Assembly (NCBI RefSeq): GCF_036850765.1
Contig: NC_089498.1
Coordinates: 74,936,305-75,000,304 of the forward strand
Length of the DNA: 64,000 nucleotides
From: Saccopteryx bilineata
Taxonomy: Eukaryota; Chordata; Mammalia; Chiroptera; Emballonuridae
Direction: 5' to 3'
The translations under genes were made by a program, and so were the position numbers. Below the pieces are notes generated by a model. The model was given only the letters and a program-made list of their open reading frames with translations. It did no database searches and was not told where the DNA came from. Below, piece after piece: positions 12,493 through 23,860 of this stretch. Each line of letters begins with the position of its first letter. Positions within the stretch are counted from its first letter, which is position 1.

Positions 12493-14835
12493 TTAACCCC
12501 TTGAGTAATACAAACATTCTTGTACATCCTCATGCCTCCTGACCATCCAGAGTACGATCGTGCATGTACCTCTTTAAACTTCGAGCTGGAGCAGTAAAGG
12601 CATGCATGCCCGCCTCCCTTTCAGAAGCATTGTAGCATGTGCTGCCATCTATCCTGAAGGCTGTTGAGCCCAATTATCACTATCAAGTGTCTCTGAAGAG
12701 TGCTACCACCCATTCCATAATACTAGTAACTACATTCAACCTTGAATATGGGCATACCATATGTAGCTGTCATAGTTCTGTTGACAGAACTTCTTGCATT
12801 CACAGCTGGTTTTTGTCATTTTATAAGTTATTATTGTTCTAATACCACAATATTCAAGTTCTTACATGGTACAATTGTTGTTTTTATAATTTTTTGCTTT
12901 TTTCTCAACATATACATTATTCATTCATCTAAAAGTTTTAGCTCTTCCCCAGGAAAGATGTCAAGACATCATTAGGCAGGAAGGCTAGCTCTGGAAGATA
13001 TTCATAATATCTTGACAAATGCAGAATCTGATGATGAATATTCATCTTGCAGTGATAGTGATTTCAATGATGAAATAATCAATTCTTCATCTGATGAAAG
13101 TTTTTCTGATCCTGGGCCAGCAACACAAGAAGAAAGGCCTCATTTGACACTGGATAAACCACCTGTGTTGAGAAAATGCATGTCTGTATGAAAGTTTCTT
13201 CCAACAATTTCTCCTGCCTTTGATGATTCAAATCCAGGTATTGATATTTTCTATAGTTGTTCTCAGAAACTGAATAACGCTGATGGCAACAATACACTGG
13301 AAATTTCAATTTTCAAAAAGATTGTTGATGAAGGTTTTCTGAGCAAAATTGCAATTGAAATGAATATCACAAATTTATTCTTGAAAATACAGACATAAAA
13401 TAAAAATCAAAGTTACACAAGTAGAAAGGAATTACTGTAGAAGATTTGTATATTTTTCTAGCTCTTGTCATGTTGATGGGCACATAAAAAAAACAGACTG
13501 AAGGACAACTGGTCAAAAAATTCTTTGATTGAAATGCCAATCTTTGGAAAAATTATGTCGTTGGATAGTTTTCAGTTGACACTATGACTTTTGCATGTTT
13601 GTGATAACAATATTCAACCCCAAGGTGATCAACTGAATAAAATTAGAGCTGTTGTAGACCACTTCAGAAGAAAATATCAGTCCATTCTTTATCCATTTAG
13701 AAATTTGTACATGGATGAAAGCATAATGGCTTGGAAGGGGCATAGATTCGGGATAAAGATGTTCCTTCTTTGTGACTGGGAAACAGGATTTATCTTGACC
13801 ACATAGTTTATACAGGGAAGGAAACTGATATTGAATATGATGAAAAGTTGGAATTTCAGGTTCTATGGTGAGGACATTACTTACTCCTTACACAGGAAAA
13901 AACCATAATGTCTACCTTCACAATTGAGGTACAAGTCCTAATTTGTTTGAATATTGACATTAAAATGGAACTGGTGTTTGTGGTACTGTTAGAAAAAACC
14001 AAAAGGGAATGCCCGAGTTTCCTAAGAATATAAAAAAGGGTGAATGCATCTCAAGACATACTACAATCATGTTAGCTCGAAGATGGCGTGATGAAAAAGA
14101 AGTCAACATGCTATCTACAATTCATGAGGACTTGATGATTGACTTGCAAAAAGTGATTAAACTACTGGCCAAAACATTACCAAGACACTAAGTGTGGTTA
14201 GGTATAATGAGAATATGGGTTTGATTGACAAGGCTGATATGCAAATAAGCTTCACAGGAAAAGTAAGAAAAACCATGAAATGGTATATAAAATTTTTTTT
14301 CATGAAATTGACATTGCTGTTTTGAACTCATATTATGTATCAGGTGAAGACTGGAGGAAGACCACCGCTATATGACTTCAGACTGAAGCCCATTGATCAG
14401 CTTTTAGAGGAGTTTGTAAGAGAGAGGAAATCACCCAGAGAAGGCTGACCATCATCAGTAGGAGATAGCCTTCATCTTTCAGGGTGTCACTTCCAAAATC
14501 AAGTCCCTGCAACAGCCTCACAGCATAAGCCACAATGAAAATGCTTCGTATGTCAGCACACTACAAGGAGGGAGCGTAAACGGAGGGACACAAGGGTGGT
14601 GTGCATTGAATGTAACAAACCACTTTGGCTGCATCCATGTTTTGAGGAATACCACAGTTTGAAAATTTTTTAAATGTAAGGAATAAATAAAAATACCTAT
14701 AAATTGTCCTAGAATATCATCATATGTGAATACATATTTGAGATTCTGCTAATAACAATACTTCTTTATTTATAGATGGGAGGTATGTGAGAATTGCTTG
14801 AGATAACAAATTTCTTTATTTTAAAAATGTGTAAG
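12493..14835 (+). mobile_element. piggyBac transposon relic of the PGBD4-like lineage
   Basis: The left end is TTAA (12493-12496) followed by CCCCTTGAGTA, as expected for a piggyBac terminal repeat at its TTAA target. Transposase remnants follow in order to 14673. I find no matching inverted repeat plus TTAA on the right. Sequence passes through an AT-rich stretch into a SINE TSD and then retroviral pol, so the right end is lost or interrupted. The element is dead. Confidence 0.82.
12958..14673 (+). pseudogene. piggyBac (DDE_Tnp_1_7) transposase pseudogene
   Basis: This enzyme family excises and inserts DNA precisely at TTAA. The candidate start ATG at 12958 is followed by an acidic serine/aspartate-rich N-terminus with an early stop. 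Then come damaged core segments: DESIMAWKG at about 13711-13737, joined directly to HRFGIKMFLLCDWETGF with the usual intervening residues missing, and KEVNMLSTIHED near 14100. The C-terminus is a cysteine-rich zinc-binding region (CFVCQHTTRRERKRR, CIECNKPLWLHPCFEEYH) ending in SLKNF-stop at 14673. These match the host-domesticated PGBD4 group better than the bat piggyBat type, from memory of both. Multiple stops and frameshifts show it cannot encode an active protein. Confidence 0.85.
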
Positions 14836-15187
14836 CCTTCGGCCTGGCGTGCGGGGGACCTGGGTTCGATTCCTGGCCAGGGCACATAGAAGAAGTGCCC
14901 ATTTGCTTCTCCACCCCCACCCCCTCCTTCCTCTCTGTCTCTCTCTTCCCCTCCCGCAGCCAAGGCTCCATTGGAGCAAAGATGGCCCGGGCGCTGGAGA
15001 TGGCTCCTTGGCCTCTGCCCCAGGCGCTGGAGTGGCTCTGGTCGCGGCAGAGCGACGCCCCGGAGGGGCAGAGCATTGCCCCCAGGTAGGCAGAGCTTCG
15101 CCCCTGGTGGGCGTGCCGGGTGGATCCCGGTTGGGCGCATGCGGGAGTCTGTCTGACTGTCTCTCCCCGTTTCCAGCTTCAGAAAAA
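14836..15187 (+). repeat. A-type SINE, 5'-truncated
   Basis: It starts inside the tRNA head (GGCCTGGCGTGCGGG), keeps the B box GGTTCGATTCC, the GC-rich body and the A-tail. Perfect TSD AAAAATGTGTAAG at 14823-14835 and 15188-15200. It inserted at, or next to, the piggyBac/ERV junction. Confidence 0.92.
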
Positions 15188-15200
15188 AAAAATGTGTAAG

Positions 15201-16440
15201 GCTAAATTGGTACAAGAGCAGCTACAGCTTGTGCACATTGATCCATCTAATAGCCCATGGAATACATTTCTATATTTTGATCTTGTCGCCTTCTGGATTA
15301 TCAAGGGGCATAGGCGACCCTTACAGCTTATAGTTTTTGAGCCTCAAAATTATTGTTGTTCCTTTTTTCAAAGAATCAACAACAATGGCTCTGGGAAACT
15401 TCCACTAAATGGCAAATCGCTTTTGAAAATCAATGGACAACTTTATACTGAAACAGTCAACCTAAAATCAGCTCAAAGACTAGAATTATATGCCATTATC
15501 ATGGCTTTTCAGCATTTGCCATATTCCTCCTTTAATCTATATACAGACAGCAAATATTTACTTATGGTTGCTTCCACTATAAAGATTGCTGTCTTAGGGA
15601 CAACTGCTGATGAACTATTTCAGCAGTTCCTCCTTCTTCAAAGACTTCTATGTCAACATAGAGCTCCATGTTTTATAGGACATACTCGAGCTCACTTCAT
15701 GCTCCCTGGAGCTTTAGCACAAGGGAATGCCCTTGTTGATCAAGCTACCCAAAAGAAAATTATTTGGAGCAACCATGACAGATCAAGCAATTCAGTCTCA
15801 TACTATTCATCACCAGAACGCTGCAGCCCTGTGTAAACAGTTTCAACTTTCTTGGGAAGCAGCACGGCAGATTGGTAAATCCTGTCCCAGGGGTCCTATT
15901 CTACAATCTGTCCCTTCATTTGAGTTAACCCTCAAGGACTCCTACCAGGACAACTTTGGCAAATGAATGTTACTCATATACCTTCATTTGGTAAACAGTC
16001 CTATGTCCACATTACAGTGGATACCTATTCTGGATTTATAGTAACTTCTGCCAGAACAGGAGAGGCTGCTAAGCATGTTATAGCTCATTGTCTGTATGCA
16101 TTTTTCTATTATTAGATTTCCTAAACTGGTTAGACTGACAATGCTCCTGCATATGTAGCAAAAGCATTTACTGTATTTTGTCAAACCTTTCGAATTATGG
16201 GTATTTCTTACAATCTTTAAAGTCAAGGTATTATTAAAGTGTACCCAGCAAATATTTTAAGGTCAATTTAAAATAATTTAAAAGGGAGGAGTCATATCCT
16301 GGAACTCCTATGGGTCTACCATATCATGCTTTTTACTTAAAAAATTTAAATTTCTTTTGAATGCTGATAAACAGGAGACACCAAATCTTTTTCTCCTGCA
16401 AACTTCTACCTTCTTTTATTTGATCCAGCTAATAACACTG
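15201..16440 (+). pseudogene. Class II (betaretrovirus-like) endogenous retrovirus pol fragment
   Basis: Order seen: the N-terminal edge of reverse transcriptase (LVQEQLQL, then DPSNSPWNT, about 15207-15270), a jump to RNase H (SAQRLELYA about 15474, YTDSKY about 15540, GNALVDQAT about 15724), then the integrase zinc finger (His pair near 15807, ending KSCP near 15885) and integrase core (HITVDTYSGF about 16000-16035), broken by stops. The C-terminal part (PGTPMGLPYHA) is near 16300-16330. Most of RT is deleted, the first RNase H aspartate is replaced, and no LTR, gag or env of this virus is visible. It is an old defective copy. Confidence 0.85.
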
Positions 16441-16479
16441 TTGGGTTTTTTTTTTCAAATAGCTCCAGATATATGAAAA

Positions 16480-17556
16480 AGGTTTATATAGGCAGATGGG
16501 GATCCTCAAACCCCTCAGTGAGATCTTCTGAGCATAGCTTTTAAGATACTAAGAGGCAGAAAAAGCCCAATAGAGATCAGGGAACTACCAGCTTCTAGGA
16601 TATGCCCTTAAAGGCTCCAACACCCCAAAGGGGTCTCATAGGATTCCATCTGGGTCCTGCTTCAATAGTGAATAGGAAGGTCATTGAGCTAAAGCCTGCC
16701 AGGCTTGCATGCCTTTTCTGTGAGGAAAAAGGGACACTGGAAGGTAGGCTTCCCCCTCGCTCCTCTAAGGGAGGTTCAGTCTCTTCCAGCCCTGCTCCAG
16801 CCACCTATGACCTAACCTTGCCCAGAATGCTGGGGTTTGCCACTGAAGGCTGAAGGGGCCCAGGGCTGTCAGCCCCATCTACGACACTGTGGATGAGCCT
16901 AGGGTATTTTTTCCAAGAAGCAGGCAAACTGATCTCATTTGCACAAAGGCCAATTAACTATGTCTTGCCTGAATAGTCAGGTTTTTTATTCTTCCCTCGA
17001 AGATCTCTGTTATGAGTGTTGATAGTCCTATTTTCTGCTGCTTTGTTTAATATATAGTGTTTCCTTTATTCCTCCTACCTCAATGCCCCACTCTTATTTC
17101 AAGCTGGGACCTACTCCCTAATTTAGATCTCTCTTTCTCCCTTTTGCCAACTTCTATTGTGAATTTATCTTTGCCACCCATCTAAGTGTATCCCAAGGTT
17201 CTCTACCACACCACAGTTGGAGAGATCCAGGGAAAAGCACCCTGGTCTCATCTCTCCAGGCAGAGGAAAACAGAAGCTCCATCTCCACACATGCTGCAGA
17301 TGGCTTTTCCAGTCTACCTGAATCATTACCAGCTAGAAGCAGCGGTCATTGGGACTTGGACGTGAGCTGCAAAGTATAGAATGGTGACAACAATTCCAGT
17401 GCCATGCAGACTTTTCCTGGATGTGGACTTTTCCTGGACTCCTGCTCCTTGTGACTGCTCCTAACGGACTGAACTGAGGTTGGGTTGCATTTGCAGGGAT
17501 TTGGAATTGTGTTGGTGCCAACTTGGACTGGGAGAACATGTTAAGGACACTACTCC
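16480..17556 (+). pseudogene. Class I (gammaretrovirus-like) endogenous retrovirus gag-pro fragment
   Basis: A capsid-end-like segment (LLSIAFKILRGR) lies near 16525-16555. The nucleocapsid has a single zinc knuckle, split by one frameshift (CLFCEEKG in one frame, GHWK in the next) near 16710-16740. This is followed by LGFATEG and DTVDEPRV (about 16830-16902), typical of the gag-pro linker. Protease-like sequence follows (YVLPE near 16960, CPTLISSWDLLPNL near 17086-17125). The style is class I, unlike the class II pol just upstream. The last 300 bases are unassigned. Defective in every frame. Confidence 0.7.
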
Positions 17557-17949
17557 TTTTTTTTGTATTTTTCTGAAGCTGGAAATGGGGATAGACAGTC
17601 AGACAGACTCCCGCATGCGCCCGACCGGGATCCACCCAGCACGCCCACCAGGGGGCGACGCTCTGCCCACCAGGGGGCGATGCTCTGCCCCTCTGGGGCG
17701 TCGCTCTGTCGCGACCAGAGCCACTCTAGCGCCTGGGGCAGAGGCCGAGGATCCATCCCCAGCACCCGGGCCATCTTTGCTCCAGTGGAGCCTCAGCTGC
17801 GGGAGGGGAAGAGAGAGACAGAGAGGAAGGAGAGGGGGAGGGGTGGAGAAGCAGATGGGCGCTTCTCCTGTGTGCCCTCGCCAGGAATCAAACCCAGGAC
17901 TTCTGCACGCCAGGCCAATGCTCTACCACTGGGCAAACCGGCCAGGGCC
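17557..17949 (-). repeat. A-type SINE, full length
   Basis: T-run at 17557-17564, CCACCAGGGGGCGACGC body, tRNA head at the right end. No clear TSD found. Confidence 0.88.
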
Positions 17950-17992
17950 AAACAAACATGATTTTAAGTTAACAAAACTGGAACTGGAACTA

Positions 17993-19261
17993 CCATATTT
18001 TTTGCTCCATAAGATGCACTTTTCCCCCCCAAAAATTTGAGGGTAAAATGCCAGTGCATCTTATGGAGCAAATGTTTCTTTAGCTTCTGCAGAGCACTGC
18101 GCTGGTAAACATATGTTGAATGAGCGCCAGCGGGAGCGTAACCATACCTGCCCCAGCGGCGTGCAGAACCCCAGCATCTGCTGAGTGATCTCCTGGTTCC
18201 AGTTTCCACAGTTGCATGCAATACAGGAGGGGAGGCGAGCAACGTTGTGTGGGTGCATTCATCTGGTATCACCGAGGGCAGATGTGAGAGGAGCGCTGCA
18301 GCTGTGGAGGGCTGTGCTGCAGCTGCTGGAGCTCTGTGTGAAGTGCTGACATCACTTGTTGCTAGCAGACAGAGGAGGCTATGCTGCTCATCTCCATCAC
18401 TTTATTACAGCTGTAATCCAGGTAGTTTATCTATGTAGTGACATTAGAGTAAAAAGTAAAACTGGACTTTTCCTAGTGCAGCAGGGGGTTCATGAGAAAG
18501 GATGGATGGATGAAAATGGAATGAGAGTGTGGATTGAAAAAGGTTAGTCCAAACGTCCTAGAAGGCTTCTGAAAAAAATCTGCCCTATTAGTGCTTGACC
18601 AGTTTAGAGCACATATTAGCCAAAACACACACAAAAAAACTTTAAAGAACTAAAGACTCATCGAGCTCTAATTCCTGGAGGTCTTACCAGCCAGTTGCAA
18701 CCTCTCAACGTTTCCATCAACAACCCGTTTAAAGTCTTTATGCGAGAAGAGTGGAACAAAAGGATGGCTGCTGATAATCATGACCTAACACCAACTGGGT
18801 GAATGAAGAGACCCACTCACTCAAGTTTTTGAAATGGTGAAAACATCATGGCAGTCAGTGAAGAATGAAACCGTGGTACAGTGATTCAAAAAATGTGGCA
18901 TTAGCAATACGTTAGATGGCACTGAAGGTGGTATCATATATGAAAATAGTGAAGAAAGTGATACCAGTGATTGTGAGCAATGGATTTTCTTAAATTCTGA
19001 TGCTAACGATCATGAGTTCCTGGGGTTCCCAGACAACTAGAAGAGTATTTGAACATTAAAATCTCTTTTCATTTTTTAATAACAGTGCTAATGATTGTTA
19101 ATACCACTGTTGAGATTACATTGTTGAAATATTATTATGGTATATTTTACTAAATATTTTAACACACCATTTGGTTCACAATATTTTTTTTTCTTATTTT
19201 CCTTCTTAAAACCTTAGGTGCATCTTATGGTCAGGTGCATCTTATGGAGAGAAAAATACAG
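17993..19261 (+). mobile_element. Tigger/pogo-class DNA transposon, internally decayed
   Basis: Bounded by TA at 17991-17992 and 19262-19263. The ends are imperfect inverted repeats: CCATATTTTTTGCTCC... on the left and the complement of GGAGAGAAAAATACAG on the right. The motif GCATCTTATGG recurs at both ends, twice on the right (about 19220 and 19238). It contains transposase remnants and is about 1.27 kb, shorter than an intact Tigger. Confidence 0.8.
18490..19040 (+). pseudogene. Tigger/pogo (DDE_1) transposase remnant
   Basis: KGWMDENGMRVWIEKG (18497-18545) is the segment before the second catalytic aspartate. LIPGGLTSQLQPLNVSINN then FKVFMREEWNK (about 18668-18755) is the conserved DDE_1 stretch, and FKKC-GISNTLDGTEGG (about 18887-18935) is the C-terminal region. 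Stops and missing segments, including most of the N-terminus and the DNA-binding domain, make it a pseudogene. Confidence 0.85.
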
Positions 19262-19263
19262 TA

Positions 19264-19869
19264 ATTTCATTTTTTGAAAAAAAACCCACTCCTGTGGGTC
19301 AGTGAGCATGAAAGAAACTCACTATTTAAAGAATTAAGAAGAAAGAGGCACCCTGCAACAATAACAAACAGCTAGGAGGAGGGAAGGGGAAAGAGGAGGG
19401 CAATGAGGGGCTGGAGAACCAAAGAGATGGAGACATTGACTAATATATTTCATCTTTTGCTGGGAGCCATAGTGTTTGATAGTGCCTGCGAATTGGTCAT
19501 AAATACAAGGGTTCACAAAGAGGCCTAGAAAAGTAAAAAGAGTTGTTCCCTAACTTCTCAATGTTCTTTCATAAGAATCAAAGTTAATATTTGGATGAAA
19601 CGTTAAATATATGATCTATCTTATTTAATCCTCAAAAAACCCTACAGAGCAGATATTATTAATCTTTTTTTTTTTTTAAACAGATGTGGGAATCGAGGCT
19701 CGAGAAGTTTAAAGTTACTGGTCCAAGTCCCACAGCCAATAAATAACACACCCAGATCTTTTGATTCTAGATCTGGTGCTTTGAATTTCCATTTACTGAA
19801 GCAGTTGCTTCTAATACCTTTTGGTCTTCCAGAACAATATTATTTCTATTCCTACCCTAAAACTAACAG
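19264..19869. other. Non-genic sequence, no recognised repeat
   Basis: AT-rich apart from a purine-rich patch near 19375-19405. No supported coding frame or RNA gene. Confidence 0.5.
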
Positions 19870-20320
19870 TTTTATAATAGTCCAAAGTTGTATAAACACC
19901 CCAAATGCCCATCAATACATGAATGAGCAAACAAATTGAGGTTTATCCATACAAGGTAACTATTCCACACACAGAAAAAGAACTGTTGATACACATAACA
20001 GCATAGCTGAATCTCAGAATAATTGTGCAGAGTGAAAAAAAGCAGGCCATATATATAATACACCCTTTAGTCCATTTATATAAAATCATAGAAAATGCAA
20101 ACTTATCTATAGTGACAGCAGGCAGATTAGTGGTTGTCCAGGGATGTGAGTAGATGGGGGTGGGGGGGATTATAAAGAAGTACAAAGAAACTTTTGGAGT
20201 GGATGGAAATGTTATTTTGCCTGTGGCGATGAATACATATATCAAAACTGATCAAATTGTACATTTTAAATATGAGCAGTCTAGTACATCAATAAATCAA
20301 TAAAACTTGGGAGAGGCAAT
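19870..20320 (+). repeat. Ancient L1 3' end fragment
   Basis: Reads like the end of ORF2 plus 3' UTR of an old L1 (CACCCCAAATGCCCATCAAT, then GGTGGGGGGGATTATAAAGAAG, then TACATCAATAAATCAATAAA). Strongly diverged. Confidence 0.7.
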
Positions 20321-20337
20321 TAAAATTTTTATTATTG

Positions 20338-20702
20338 GCCCTGGCCGGTTGGCTCAGCAAGTAGAGCATTGGCCTGGCATGTAGAAGTCCTGGGTTCGAT
20401 TCCCGATCAGCGCACACAGGAGAAGCACCCATCTGCTTCTCCACCCTTTCCCCTCTCTTTTCTCTCTGTCTCTCTCTTCCCCTTCCACAGCAGGGGCTCC
20501 ACTGCAGCAAAGTTGGCCTGGGCACTGAGTATGGTTCCATGGCCTCTGCCTCAGGCGCTAGAATGGCTCTGGTTGCAATGGAGCAACACCCCAGATGGAC
20601 CGAGCATTGCCCCCTGGTGGGCATGCCAGATGGATCCTGGTTGAGCGCATGCAGGAGTCTGTCTGCCTCCCTGCTTCTAACTTCGGAAAAATACAAAAAA
20701 AG
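20338..20702 (+). repeat. A-type SINE
   Basis: Head CCGGTTGGCTCAGCAAGTAGAGC, B box GGTTCGATTCC, tail AAATACAAAAAAA. Short TSD ATTATTG on both sides. Confidence 0.88.
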
Positions 20703-20974
20703 ATTATTGTTTTAATTTCCTATAGAATGGTATGTGGTTCTTTCAAAGAGCAGCCTATGTTTTCCATAATTCAAGAGAGTTCATTTAACTAGGTCAATTT
20801 TATAATTTCTAAACTTTGGCAGTAAGTGGGTTTTCATGACACTGGCATCTTTTTTTTTTTTTTTTATATATCTGGATACCTTACAAAAAGCTGAGGAGAG
20901 TGTTATGATTCTTTTGCAGTAAGTGGTTTACCTGTCTCAAGTGTCTTTGCAGGATTTCTAAGAGGAATAAACTA

Positions 20975-21149
20975 CAGTTGACCCTTGAACAGCACAGGTT
21001 TTAGCTGAGCAGAGCAACTTTTCTATCCATGTTTGGGAATCTGGTGTAGTGACTGTTGTTAAAAAGTTTTTTGTGAAGTCAAGTTATATATGAATTTTCA
21101 ACTGCTCAGAGTCAGCACACCTAACCCCAGCTTGTTTGAAAGTCAACTG
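20975..21149. mobile_element. MER2/Tigger-like MITE, 175 bp
   Basis: TA (20973-20974) CAGTTGACCCTTGAACA at the left and TGTTTGAAAGTCAACTG TA (21150-21151) at the right form inverted ends with TA target duplication. Too short to encode protein. Confidence 0.75.
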
Positions 21150-21151
21150 TA

Positions 21152-22399
21152 TTCTCATTGTCCCAGCATTATATTAGGCTTTTGTAGTTGCAAGAAACAG
21201 TGAATTGCTGATAGACTATTTTAAAAGAAAAGAGTCTATTGTGAAGCTATACTTAGACCTAAATTGAAACTGGATTTCAAACTGGAAAGTCATCAGGATC
21301 TGATGCAACTCGAGGAATCTTTCTTATGGACAGCACATGCTCTTTCCCTTTGTTACAGTACCATTTCTTCTTCTTCTTTTTTTTTTTTTTTTGTTCTACA
21401 TGTCTACCCTATTCTCCTGAATCTACTCTTTATTTTTATCTTGCTATGCCTAAAATATCTTTAGTTTCCCCCTCCAGACTCTCTCTTCATCCTTCTCCCT
21501 AGTGCTCTCTTTCCTGGAAACCTGGCCTGCGTAGACTGTATCAACAGAAAGAGGTCAGTGTGTTTATTCTGGCTCTTTCCTCACAAGGTTTCTTTAGGCA
21601 AAATCGCAAGGTTTTCCTCAGCCAAAATCACTGCTCCTCTCAATATGACTCACTACACAACTTTCCCTATCCAACCTCTTATTTCCCTTGTTCATTCAGA
21701 TCTAGGGGTGTTTCCTTGGCACCTAGATTGGGTTCCTCTATCATCCCTATGGTTCCCTGACACCCTGCCCTGCACATCTGTAGTTAGTTTCATTGTAGGT
21801 AAACTCTCAATGTATCCTCATTTGCATATGCCATCTGTTTCTTGTAGAACCTGAGTTACATACTTGTTTATCTGACTTGTTTTGTTTTATCACAGCTTCT
21901 GTTTCAGTGTGCTATGATCCATCATAACATTCGTTGTATTTGCAAATTCCAACATCGAAGTGAGAAATTCTCCAGCAGTTGGCTTAATTTGTTTTTATTC
22001 ATGCCAGGCTGTGTGGGAGGTCACAGGCTATCCTAGTATTAGGAGCTTTCTGGACAAGTGCTTGTCCCTGGGTTACATACCTGTGGAGGGCACATATGAA
22101 AGAGAAAAGTAACATACTATAATTATCCTGCAGCAAGAACCAGGAGTGATGTGATTTCTCCTAAAAGTACTTTTGGTACGACAGATTCAATAATTAGCAT
22201 GAAATTAATTTTAAGATGAATAAAATATTCTGGTTATTTTTTAAAATGCAAATGTTAGGTAATATAGTAATAGCTATCCTTCTATGGCCTTATCACATTA
22301 AGCTTGCTTGTCCTAATCATTTATGATGACCCTGAGGAATCCAAGGCTTAATGTTGATTAATCATGGTCTTAACAGGACAGCATAGGCTGCTGAAGTAT
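21152..22399. other. Non-genic sequence
   Basis: Contains a pyrimidine tract at 21361-21394 and short spurious frames only. No repeat family recognised. Confidence 0.5.
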
Positions 22400-22737
22400 C
22401 AGAAATAGTACAGGCTTTAAAGCCAAATAAATTTGTTTCTGCTTTGCTTGTTTATTTTGTTTTTAGATTACACATATAAGTGAAATAATACAGCATTTAT
22501 ATTTCTCTGTCTGTCTTATTTCACTTAGCATAATATCTTGTAGGTCCATCCATATCATCGCAAAAGTCAAATAAGCTTGGATCAAAATCCTAAAGCTGCC
22601 ACGTATTTGCTTTGTTATTCTAAACTTCTATTTCCTCATCTGGACAGAAAGCATAATTATAACTACCTTATAGAGTTGTCATGCAGATTAATGGAAACAT
22701 ATCTAAAGCATAAAATATAGTAGTCACTCAGTAAATG
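22400..22737 (+). repeat. MIR SINE split by a small L1 fragment
   Basis: The MIR core and tail (CTATTTCCTCATCTGGACAG, ATGCAGATTAATGG, TAGTCACTCAGTAAATG) lie at 22560-22737. The segment 22440-22560 is a short minus-strand L1 3' piece (TTATTTCACTTAGCATAATA) that separates it from a possible MIR start. Confidence 0.65.
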
Positions 22738-23860
22738 ATCTCATGTGCTAATTTTAAGCATTACAGCCAAAACTTTCAGGTTGATTAAAATTTTTTTTTA
22801 AATGAAGGGAAGAAGAAAACAGAAAGCAGATTATTACTTTTTTCCTTGTCACACCCTGCTTAGCAGCAAGTACCTAAGATCTGTGGTGAGTTCAATCAGA
22901 ACAAAGCTTGGAGCCAATCTATACCATTGCAACTTGTATATTAGAAATATCACTTACACAAGCTCATGAGTCTGAAATCAATTGTACTTTAATAAACATA
23001 TCCTGTTTACCTTTTCCTTAACTCTCATTGCTTCGGCCAGTTTGTAGAATTTTTTTAGATTGCTGATTAGCATTATTTTCTCCCTTAGGATGATAACCCT
23101 AACTTGAGCCCTAGCCTGGCCATCTTGGGCCCAAAAAACACCTGCTTAGTCTAGAATGTGGCAGTCCTTTCTCTCTGGAGCTGACCCAACTTCTGTATTT
23201 CCAGATGATGGGTAGGGACCTAATTCAAGCTGGAAAGACCCCACTAACCTTACTTGTATCCTTATTTGACTAGAGTCAGTTTGGCAAATAGGCTTCATAC
23301 CAGGTTACAGCAATTTACTGTAGTCACTAATTGTAGCACTGCATTGAGAAGTATTTTTCTGCATAAGATAGGAAAGCCTTTTTCTGGGTGAAGTAAAAGT
23401 AAAGAGAATCATTAGCTGACAAAGAAAATCTGCGTTGGAGATCAGATTAGGGAACATGAGAGGGAAAGGTGGTGGCATAGATGCCACACATTTGCCAGCC
23501 TTGGCTCCTAGATTCTTGCTGCTTATTCCCCTGACTAGATTAGAATCCTTATTTTTTCACCTGATTTTGAACATTATGATTTGGACTGAGGTTACCCTCA
23601 TGGGGGTAACCATCCCAGCAAGCAGGTGACTGTGATTAATGGTCATTATCCTTCTCTAGGCAGGGTAGACTACTCTACATAACCTCTCCTTTTAGACCTA
23701 GGGTGTTGGTAACAGCTCCTCATTATGATAAGCCCCAGGCTACTTCACCATCATCTGTGGTTTTTCTAACTTCATGTACACTTTATAAATGGTCTCTCCT
23801 CAAATTATCTTATTTTAAGTATACCAACTGTTTCTTGCTGGTACCCTGATTGATACAAGT
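22738..23860. other. Non-genic sequence, possible ancient LTR at right
   Basis: The right part (about 23420-23860) ends TTTCTTGCTGGTACCCTGA TTGATACA, which recalls the ends of mammalian MLT-type LTRs. That assignment is weak, and nothing else is recognised. Confidence 0.3.
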
